Shown here piece after piece: positions 1 through 6,974 of a stretch of DNA of 64,000 nucleotides. Made by a program: the position numbers and the translations under genes. Source of the stretch: Vibrio celticus (GTDB taxonomy: Bacteria > Pseudomonadota > Gammaproteobacteria > Enterobacterales > Vibrionaceae); assembly GCF_024347335.1 (NCBI RefSeq), contig NZ_AP025464.1, positions 1,302,001-1,366,000 of the forward strand, given 5' to 3'. The notes beneath the pieces are model-generated. The model saw only the letters and a list, made by a program, of their open reading frames with translations. It did no database searches and was not told the origin of the DNA. Within the stretch, counting starts at the first letter, position 1; each line of letters opens with the position of its first letter.

Positions 1-139
1 CAATATCCACAACCCTAGATTCTAACTCTTGAATTCGTTTTTCTAATGCTTCGATATCAGTATCAGCAGCAAAAGAAGAGATTGAAGCAAGCGACGCCGC
101 CACTGCGACTGTTATTGGCAAAAGCTTAAATTTTTGCAT
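1..139 (-). CDS. LamB-type sugar porin, N-terminus only (runs off window)
   Basis: Only the first 46 codons are inside the window; the rest lies to the left. The visible part is a signal peptide (basic start, then an Ala/Ser/Val-rich core ending in SFAA) followed by a helical stretch with the residues EKRIQELE. The complete LamB-like porin at 37830-39116 has the same layout, a signal peptide followed by TKRIQELEAKV, so this is very likely a second outer-membrane sugar porin with the coiled-coil N-terminal extension seen in some Vibrio maltoporin homologues. The ATG is at 139 with a weak purine-rich stretch before it. A LacI-family operator-like palindrome lies about 190 bp upstream. Confidence 0.7.
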   Translation of the reverse strand, partial: MQKFKLLPITVAVAASLASISSFAADTDIEALEKRIQELESRVVDI

Positions 140-329
140 TATATTTCCCTATTATTTTTTTGAGTTTTCATCGAACAGGGAAATTTTAAGCAATGAAAGC
201 GTTGAAAAGTTGGTCGCTGTTCACACTGATAAATCAGCCTAAAAGCCATGAAACTTTTAGAATATCCATGACGAAAACTACAGGTTTAAGATCAACAGGT
301 TAGAATTGATATTGCGTAAAATATCAGCT

Positions 330-343
330 TGAAATCGCTTTCA
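330..343. promoter_or_regulatory. LacI-family operator-like palindrome
   Basis: TGAAATCGCTTTCA matches the general LacI/GalR-family operator form TGAAAnCGnTTTCA with a central CG. It sits upstream of the LamB-like porin that starts at 139, so a sugar-responsive LacI-type repressor is a reasonable guess. The regulator is not in the window. Confidence 0.5.
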
Positions 344-433
344 TTTCATCAGTAATGGTGGCAGCTATCACGGAAAACAGTGTGTAAAAGTTAAGGAGAT
401 ACGACCCCGTTTTGATTGGTTTTCACATATATG

Positions 434-471
434 AAAAGCCTCGAGATCTAAGGCAGATTTTGAGGCTTTTT
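434..471 (-). terminator. Rho-independent terminator of the prolyl oligopeptidase gene
   Basis: A 9-bp stem (AAAAGCCTC / GAGGCTTTT) with a 19-nt loop and T-rich flanks on both sides lies about 40 nt beyond the stop codon at 513. It could work in both directions. Confidence 0.55.
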
Positions 472-512
472 GGTCAGACTAAAATACCCTGTTATCTAAA
501 ATCAAGCATTCG

Positions 513-2567
513 CTAAAGTGAATCTAGAGACGCAATCCCCATATTGAACAGAGTAAATGCGTAGATATCGGCGGTTAAATCGATCGCTTTGCTGAGTGGC
601 ATTCCGGCGCCATGGCCCGCATTAACATCAATACGAATCATCACTGGCGCGCCACCTTCATGCTTATCTTGCAGCTCTGCAATGAACTTATAAGAGTGAG
701 CAGGCACCACGCGGTCATCGTGATCAGCGGTCGTAACAAGAGTCGCCGGATAATCAACGCCACGCACCACATTGTGAACGGGAGAATAGCCAAGTAAGTA
801 TTCAAACATCTCTTTGTTTTGTGCTGATGTGCCGTAGTCGTACGCCCAGCCTTCACCAGACGTGAATGTGTGGTAACGCAACATGTCCAATACCCCAACC
901 GCAGGCAGAGCCACTTGGAACAGCTCAGGCCTTTGTGTCATGCAAGCGCCCACTAGCAAACCACCATTAGACCCACCGCGGATCGCTAACGTATCGCTAC
1001 TGGTGTAGTTTTCTTCGATTAAGAACTCGGCAGCAGCAATGAAGTCGTCAAAGACATTCTGCTTTTTCTGCTGAGTTCCGGCTTTGTGCCACGCCGTACC
1101 ATACTCACCACCGCCACGCAGGTTTGGCACCGCATATACACCACCCAGTTCTAGCCAACTGCCGACCGTACCTGAGAAAGAAGGCGTTAGGCTAACGTTA
1201 AAGCCGCCATACGCGTACAAAATGGTTGGGTTACTACCGCCTAGTTTTAATCCTTTCTTATAAGAGATAAGCATCGGAACCTGTGTACCATCTTTTGAGG
1301 TATAGAAGACCTGTTTAGACTCGAACTTGTCAGATTCAAACGGTGACTCAGATCGCTGATAGATTTCTGAACCACCAGTTTCGACATCGAATAAGAAAAT
1401 CGTTGGCGGCGTGACATAGTTGGTAAAGGTGTAATAAAGCTGGGTTTGCTCTTTTTTACCACCTAAGCCACTGGCCGTTCCCATCCCTGGCATGTGAAGT
1501 TCTCGAACTAAGTTACCTTGGTAATCAAGCTGATCGATTTTAGACACCACATCCACCATGTAGTGCGCAAACAAGTAACCACCACCAGTGCTGATGTCCA
1601 GTGGCTGTGGCTTCTCAGGGATGATATCAAGCCACTTTCCATCGCGAGTATCAAAGCTCACCACCTTGCCATTGGGTGCTTCTAAGTTGGTGTATAAGAT
1701 GAAGACTTGGTCTTGGTTATCGATGAGGTAAGTGTCGCTATCAACATGGTCAATCAGCGTGTTCAACGATTGCGCCTCTGAATCTAAATCGATATAGAAC
1801 AGTCTGTTACCTGATGTCGATTCTTTCCCAAGAATAATTAGGTAACGATCGTCTTCCGTGGTGTAGCCCGACACATAACGGTGTTGTTCAGCGTTGCTCT
1901 CACCAAAGATTACCTTGTCACTAGCTTGCTCTGTACCCAACTCATGGAAGTACAGCTTGTGTTGCTCAGTACGAGCAGAGAGTTCACTGCCGTCTGGCTT
2001 GTCATAGCTAGAGTAATAAAAGCCGCGATTACCCAACCAAGAAATACCAGTAAATTTGGCGTCAGTGATTTCGGCTTCAAGCTGCTGTTTAGTCTCGGTA
2101 TCAATAACGAAGATCTTGCGCCAGTCGCTACCACCTTCAGAAATGCTGTACGCCACTAAGCTGTAGTCTTTAGAAAACGACACCGAGCCTAGAGATGTGG
2201 TGCCGTCTTCCGAGAAGGTATTCGGGTCTAAGAAGGCTTCAACCTGCTGCCCCTCTTTCTGACGATAGAGAATACTGTGATTCTGCAGGCCATCGTTCTT
2301 ATAGAAATAGGTGTAATCACCTCGCACAAACGGCTGCGAGCTCTTTTTGTAGTCTTGCGCTTTCGCCAATCGCTCTCGCAGTTCAGCGCGATACGGAATT
2401 TAAGCAAGGTAATCAAACGTGACCTCATTTTGACTCGCTACCCACTGCGCGGTCTCGTCACTTCTATCATCTTCTAACCAACGATACGGGTCTTCGATTA
2501 TCTGGCCAAAATAGTCATCGCTGACGCTCTGTTTGTTGGTGACTGGATACTCTTTTAGATAGCTCAT
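513..2567 (-). pseudogene. Prolyl oligopeptidase (S9A family) interrupted by an in-frame stop
   Basis: Prolyl oligopeptidases are cytosolic or periplasmic serine peptidases that cut short peptides after proline. The full reading frame starts at ATG 2567 behind a good AAGGA site and would give 684 residues, normal for S9A. The N-terminal part contains DDYFGQIIEDPYRWLED, typical of the family. The C-terminal hydrolase domain keeps the triad: Ser in GGSNGG (about residue 533), Asp in DHDDRVVP (about 617) and His in NAGHGAG (about 652). Codon 56 (complement of 2400-2402) is TAA inside the conserved stretch YLA*IPYR, where Lys or Gln is expected. Everything else is intact, so this is a recent nonsense mutation, a sequencing error, or a gene rescued by a downstream TTG at 2369. 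It follows the LysR gene by 11 nt and may be cotranscribed with it. Confidence 0.8.
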
Positions 2568-2578
2568 CGTGATCCTTA

Positions 2579-3496
2579 TTAAAAATAATGTGAAATCGTC
2601 AGGTAACGGGTTCTGATGTGTTCAATCAATAACTTAATCTTGTTCGGTGGCTGGCGCGTAAAGGGGTACACCGCATAAATACCCAGCTTTTTACCGACTA
2701 AATCAGGGAAGATGTCCACCAGCTGGCCGTTGCGAATATCGTGATACACCAGACAACGTGGCACGTACGCCACACCATGGCCGCCCAACGCAGCTTTACG
2801 AAGTGCCGTGGCGTTATCGGTAGAAAATGAACCTGAGACACGCACTATGTATTTGTCGTTGTCAGTACATCCGTCTTTACTATGCAGGAACTGCCATTCA
2901 CTGGCACCCGTTGTTTGATACGCGTATTGCAGACAGTTATGTTGCACTAAGTCTTTAGGTAGCATCGGCTTACCGTTCTTAGCGATATAAGACGGCGAAG
3001 CGCACACCACCCATTGTGAATCCAATATATGACGAGCAATGAGGCTTGAATCTTCCAAGTAGCCGGTTCGAATCACCAAGTCGAGACCATCCTCAACCAA
3101 GTCGACAAAGCGATTGTTCAGAGACATATCGACCGTTAAACCTGGGTGCATATTACAAAACTCAGCCACCGCGTCTGCGAGAATCAAATCTCCGGAGATA
3201 GTAGGCACTGACATTTTGATATGACCACTGACATTTTCACCAAAGCCTGAAACTGCATCCATAGCCTCTTGAGCTGCCTGCTTCACATTTTTGGCCCCGT
3301 GTAACATTGCCTTACCCGCCTCAGTCAGGGTCAATTTACGCGTGGTTCGATATAATAATTGCACGCCGATCTCTTCCTCTAAACGCGCAATTCTTTTACT
3401 AACTACCGAATTTGTAAGGTTATTTTGCTCTGCCACTTTACTGAAACTGCCCAGTTCTACCACCTGTGAAAACAGGATCAAATCGTCTGCTCGCAT
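2579..3496 (-). CDS. LysR-family transcriptional regulator
   Basis: The 305-residue protein has the standard LysR plan: a winged helix-turn-helix at about residues 1-60 (FSQVVELGSFSKVAEQNNLTNSVVSKRIARLE) and a periplasmic-binding-type effector domain from about 90 to 295. It is divergent from the lactate permease gene at 3731 with 234 bp between them, the arrangement in which LysR proteins usually control the neighbouring operon, so control of lactate use is a reasonable inference. It differs from E. coli LldR, which is a GntR protein. A short palindrome CCAATTTTGG (3507-3516) lies just upstream of its start codon. The prolyl oligopeptidase gene follows 11 nt downstream. Confidence 0.85.
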   Translation of the reverse strand: MRADDLILFSQVVELGSFSKVAEQNNLTNSVVSKRIARLEEEIGVQLLYRTTRKLTLTEAGKAMLHGAKNVKQAAQEAMDAVSGFGENVSGHIKMSVPTISGDLILADAVAEFCNMHPGLTVDMSLNNRFVDLVEDGLDLVIRTGYLEDSSLIARHILDSQWVVCASPSYIAKNGKPMLPKDLVQHNCLQYAYQTTGASEWQFLHSKDGCTDNDKYIVRVSGSFSTDNATALRKAALGGHGVAYVPRCLVYHDIRNGQLVDIFPDLVGKKLGIYAVYPFTRQPPNKIKLLIEHIRTRYLTISHYF

Positions 3497-3730
3497 CTGA
3501 TTATGCCAATTTTGGAATTAATTATTTTCATTATTTCCCTATATCAATAAAAAACAAAGGGGTAAATTCACGCCAAATTAACAAAACAATTACAAAAACA
3601 GTCATTCCAATTACAAGAGTCGCCCAAAGAAGGTTCCCATTTAGAGGCCAAAGCGATTCAAATAATGACAAACCATAACGTGATCTTTACTTCAAACATG
3701 AACGTTTGAAAACAGTACGAGGAAGTACCC

Positions 3731-5425
3731 ATGAGTGAAACTCTACTAGCCCTATTGGCATTTTCACCAATAGTTGTTGCAGCGATTCTGCTGGTTGGCC
3801 TTAACTGGCCTGCAAAAAAAGCGATGCCCGTGGCATTTGCCTTAACGGTTGCTATCGCCCTACTCGCTTGGGATATGTCTAGCACTCGCGTGCTGGCCTC
3901 TGTATTCCAAGGCTTCGGCATTACCGTGTCGGTTCTCTGGATTGTGTTCGGCGCCATCTTCTTATTAAACACTTTGAAACACACCGGAGCCATCACCACT
4001 ATCCGCAATGGATTTACTGACATTTCAGCAGACCGTCGTGTACAAGCGATCATCATTGCTTGGTGTTTTGGTTCATTCATTGAAGGTGCGTCTGGCTTCG
4101 GCACACCCGCTGCAATCGCCGCTCCATTATTAGTTGCAATTGGCTTCCCAGCGTTAGCTGCGGTACTGATGGGCATGATGATTCAATCTACGCCGGTATC
4201 GTTCGGCGCGGTGGGTACTCCAATTATCGTTGGTGTGAACAAAGGTTTGGATACGCACAACATCGGTGAAAGCCTGATTGCTCATGGCTCAACATGGGAT
4301 GCTTACCTACAACAAATCACGTCAAGCGTTGCGCTGATTCACGCTTCTGTTGGTGTAATGATGCCTGTATTGATGGCGATGATGCTGACTCGCTTCTTCG
4401 GTAAGAACAAAAGCTGGACTGAAGGTTTAGATATTCTGCCGTTCGCACTTTTCGCAGGTGCTGCTTTCACTATTCCTTACGCACTAACAGGTGTTTTCCT
4501 AGGCGCTGAATTCCCATCACTGATTGGTGGTTTGGTTGGCCTAGCAATTGTGGTTACTGCAGCAAAACGTGGCTTCCTCGTACCAAAATCAAAATGGGAT
4601 TTTGAAAGCGAAGACAAGTGGCCAGCAGAATGGCTAGGTTCTCTGAAAATCGACCTTGATGACAACAATCAAAACCATAAGAAAATGAGCATGGCGATGG
4701 CATGGGCACCTTACGTGCTGCTTGCTGTCACTCTAGTTGTTAGCCGTGTAAGCCCTGAGTTCAAAGGCCTGCTTAAGAGCGTGAGCCTTTCGTTCAGCAA
4801 CATCCTAGGCGAGACAGGCGTAAGCACAGCGATTCAACCTCTATATCTACCGGGCGGCATCTTAGTCTTCGTCGCGCTGGTTGCGGTTCTAATGCAATCT
4901 CGCAGCGCAGCTCCACTGGCTAAAGCCTTTGGTGAATCAAGTAAAACACTGATTGGCGCAGGCTTTGTGTTGGTGTTCACCATCCCGATGGTACGTATCT
5001 TCATTAACTCTGGTGTGAACGGCGCTGATTTGGCAAGTATGCCGGTAACGACTGCGAACTTTGCAGCTGACCTAGTTGGCGGCGCATTCCCAGCACTGAG
5101 TGCAACGGTTGGCGCGTTAGGTGCCTTCATTGCAGGTTCGAACACAGTTTCAAACATGATGTTCAGCCAATTCCAGTTTGAAGTGGCACAAACTCTGACT
5201 ATCTCTAGTGCGGTGGTTGTCGCTCTGCAAGCGGTTGGTGCAGCAGCAGGTAACATGATTGCGATTCACAACGTAGTAGCGGCATCGGCAACGGTAGGTT
5301 TACTAGGACGTGAAGGTGCAACGCTACGTAAGACAATCATCCCAACGTTCTACTACTTGGTGATGACAGGGATCATCGGCCTAGTGGTTATCTACGGCTT
5401 CAAAATGACAGACGCACTTATGTAA
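3731..5425 (+). CDS. lldP: Lactate permease, LctP family
   Basis: A 564-residue membrane protein of the LctP/LldP family that brings lactate (and often glycolate) across the inner membrane with protons. It is hydrophobic throughout with about 12-14 membrane segments. It has the conserved family stretch FGSFIEGASGFGTPAAIAA at about residues 114-132 and a C-terminal repeat region with AGSNTVSNMMFSQFQ. The length matches E. coli LldP (551). The start is preceded by GAGGAAG at proper spacing. It leads the lactate cluster ahead of lldD and the D-lactate dehydrogenase, so both lactate isomers can be oxidised after uptake. Confidence 0.92.
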   Translation: MSETLLALLAFSPIVVAAILLVGLNWPAKKAMPVAFALTVAIALLAWDMSSTRVLASVFQGFGITVSVLWIVFGAIFLLNTLKHTGAITTIRNGFTDISADRRVQAIIIAWCFGSFIEGASGFGTPAAIAAPLLVAIGFPALAAVLMGMMIQSTPVSFGAVGTPIIVGVNKGLDTHNIGESLIAHGSTWDAYLQQITSSVALIHASVGVMMPVLMAMMLTRFFGKNKSWTEGLDILPFALFAGAAFTIPYALTGVFLGAEFPSLIGGLVGLAIVVTAAKRGFLVPKSKWDFESEDKWPAEWLGSLKIDLDDNNQNHKKMSMAMAWAPYVLLAVTLVVSRVSPEFKGLLKSVSLSFSNILGETGVSTAIQPLYLPGGILVFVALVAVLMQSRSAAPLAKAFGESSKTLIGAGFVLVFTIPMVRIFINSGVNGADLASMPVTTANFAADLVGGAFPALSATVGALGAFIAGSNTVSNMMFSQFQFEVAQTLTISSAVVVALQAVGAAAGNMIAIHNVVAASATVGLLGREGATLRKTIIPTFYYLVMTGIIGLVVIYGFKMTDALM

Positions 5426-5449
5426 ACCATAAGTCGTAACAAAAGCACT

Positions 5450-5554
5450 TGGCGTTAATACTCAATTCCCCGACTGCAACACCGTCTAATAAGACAGTTG
5501 ATGAGTTTTGGAATGGATACTGAAACACATCAACACTCTCGGGTATTAACGCCA
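5450..5554. repeat. Highly structured inverted-repeat element between lldP and lldD
   Basis: A perfect 12-bp inverted repeat TGGCGTTAATAC / GTATTAACGCCA (5450-5461 and 5543-5554) encloses about 81 nt that fold further. Inside are a small hairpin GTCT-AATA-AGAC and a longer one, GTTGATG-A-GTTT pairing with AAAC-A-CATCAAC. CAAC further left can also pair with GTTG, giving a mutually exclusive alternative. A short TTTT follows the right arm. It lies 118 nt upstream of lldD. It may be a dispersed palindromic element, a cis-acting RNA structure, or an unusual terminator for lldP. No protein-coding role is supported. Confidence 0.6.
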
Positions 5555-5672
5555 TTTTATCGTTTACAGCTTCAAAGATTAAGCAAGATCGAACACTTAC
5601 TTTCAAGAATTAAAGCAGCCCAAACCAAGCTCTCATAGAAGGGCAACATCCCAAGAATTTAGGACTGAAATT

Positions 5673-6812
5673 ATGATCATATCCGCATCGACTGATTACC
5701 GCGCCGCAGCAAAATCGAAATTGCCACCGTTTCTTTTCCACTACATTGACGGCGGTTCTTACGGAGAACATACCCTACGCCGCAACACGGCCGATCTGGC
5801 AGAGATCGCGCTCAAGCAGCGTGTACTTAATGACATGTCGGACCTAAATTTGGAAACCGAGTTGTTTGGCGAAAAACTCGCAATGCCAATCGCGCTGGCT
5901 CCGGTTGGTTTAACGGGTATGTACGCACGACGTGGTGAAGTACAAGCAGCAAAGGCCGCCGACAACAAAGGCATCCCTTTTACCATGTCGACTGTATCGG
6001 TATGCCCGATTGAAGAAGTCGCACCTAAGATTGAACGCCCAATGTGGTTTCAACTTTACGTATTAAAAGATCGCGGCTTCATGAAGAACGTTCTTGAGCG
6101 CGCCAAAGCAGCTGGCGTCACAACGCTGGTCTTCACCGTGGATATGCCAGTACCCGGCGCTCGCTACCGTGACATGCACTCAGGAATGAGTGGCCCGAAT
6201 GCAGCAATGCGTCGTGTATTCCAATCGATGCGTCATCCTAGCTGGGCCGTTGATGTTGGTTTACTCGGCAAGCCTCACGATCTTGGCAACATCTCTACTT
6301 ACCGCGGTTCTCCAACCAAACTGGAAGACTACATCGGTTGGTTGGGTGATAACTTCGACCCATCAATTTCATGGAAAGACCTAGAGTGGATCCGTGACTT
6401 CTGGAATGGCCCAATGGTCATCAAAGGCATTCTTGATGAAGAAGATGCAAAAGACGCCGTGAGATTTGGTGCAGACGGTATCGTAGTTTCAAACCACGGC
6501 GGTCGTCAGCTTGATGGCGTTCTATCAAGTGCTAAAGCACTGCCTGCAATTGCAGACGCAGTAAAAGGCGACACTAAGATTCTGGTCGACTCTGGCATTC
6601 GTACTGGCTTAGATGTGGTTCGTATGATGGCGATGGGCGCAGACTGCACCTTGCTTGGTCGCTCTTTCGTCTACGCGTTAGCAGCGCAAGGACAAGCAGG
6701 CGTTGAGAACCTACTCGACCTGTATGACAAAGAGATGCGCGTTGCGATGACTCTAACTGGCGCTAAGACAATCAAAGACTTAACTCGTGAATCTCTGGTA
6801 GGACTAGATTAA
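5673..6812 (+). CDS. lldD: L-lactate dehydrogenase (FMN, quinone-linked)
   Basis: LldD oxidises L-lactate to pyruvate at the inner face of the cytoplasmic membrane and passes electrons to quinone. The 379-residue sequence aligns along its whole length with E. coli LldD (396), starting MIISASTDYRAAAKSKLPPF. It has the family active-site stretch SNHGGRQLDG with the catalytic His near residue 275, and the FMN phosphate-binding region DSGIRTGLDVVR followed by GADCTLLGRSF. It is the second gene of the lactate cluster. The 247-nt gap before it, with the structured element, suggests separate control or attenuation. Confidence 0.95.
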   Translation: MIISASTDYRAAAKSKLPPFLFHYIDGGSYGEHTLRRNTADLAEIALKQRVLNDMSDLNLETELFGEKLAMPIALAPVGLTGMYARRGEVQAAKAADNKGIPFTMSTVSVCPIEEVAPKIERPMWFQLYVLKDRGFMKNVLERAKAAGVTTLVFTVDMPVPGARYRDMHSGMSGPNAAMRRVFQSMRHPSWAVDVGLLGKPHDLGNISTYRGSPTKLEDYIGWLGDNFDPSISWKDLEWIRDFWNGPMVIKGILDEEDAKDAVRFGADGIVVSNHGGRQLDGVLSSAKALPAIADAVKGDTKILVDSGIRTGLDVVRMMAMGADCTLLGRSFVYALAAQGQAGVENLLDLYDKEMRVAMTLTGAKTIKDLTRESLVGLD

Positions 6813-6874
6813 TCGGCCACGACTCAGGCTCAGATTCGGACTAATGCTTTGGTCTACTTAGACTGAAGTTCAAT

Positions 6875-6910
6875 CGGTGTCACAGCAATTCCACTGCCGT
6901 TGTGACACCG
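6875..6910 (+). terminator. Hairpin between lldD and the D-lactate dehydrogenase gene
   Basis: A perfect 10-bp stem CGGTGTCACA / TGTGACACCG with a 16-nt loop is followed only by TTTAAG. It is a strong structure with a weak U-tract, so it may be a leaky terminator or an mRNA processing or stability element. Confidence 0.5.
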
Positions 6911-6974
6911 TTTAAGCACTGGAAAATAAAATAAAAACAAATCAGTGCCAAATAAGAAGCACAAGGAAGCAAAG

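Larger units (their letters stand above)
140..512. other. Intergenic region with operator-like palindromes and a terminator
   Basis: No convincing gene is seen in these 373 bases. They hold the likely promoter of the porin at the left edge, a LacI-type palindrome (330-343), a partial half-site TGAAAGCG near 193-200, an AT-rich palindrome TTTTCACATATATGAAAA at 420-437, and a terminator hairpin (434-471) downstream of the prolyl oligopeptidase gene. Confidence 0.6.

Noticed and set aside
3658..4176. 172-codon minus-strand open frame opposite lldP
   Set aside because: It lies entirely antisense to the conserved permease and its composition reflects that gene. No ribosome site or family match is seen.
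5450..5554. Integron attC-type recombination site
   Set aside because: The outer repeats do not contain the required GTTRRRY and RYYYAAC core triplets in the right places, and the neighbours are ordinary metabolic genes without an integrase.
5418..5606. A 62-codon open frame on the minus strand across the structured element
   Set aside because: It is encoded by the inverted repeats themselves, has no clear ribosome site, and overlaps the end of lldP. The palindromic structure explains it better.
6945..6974. GTG start 10 codons upstream for the D-lactate dehydrogenase
   Set aside because: The strong AAGGAAG site is inside this extension and correctly spaced for ATG 6975.
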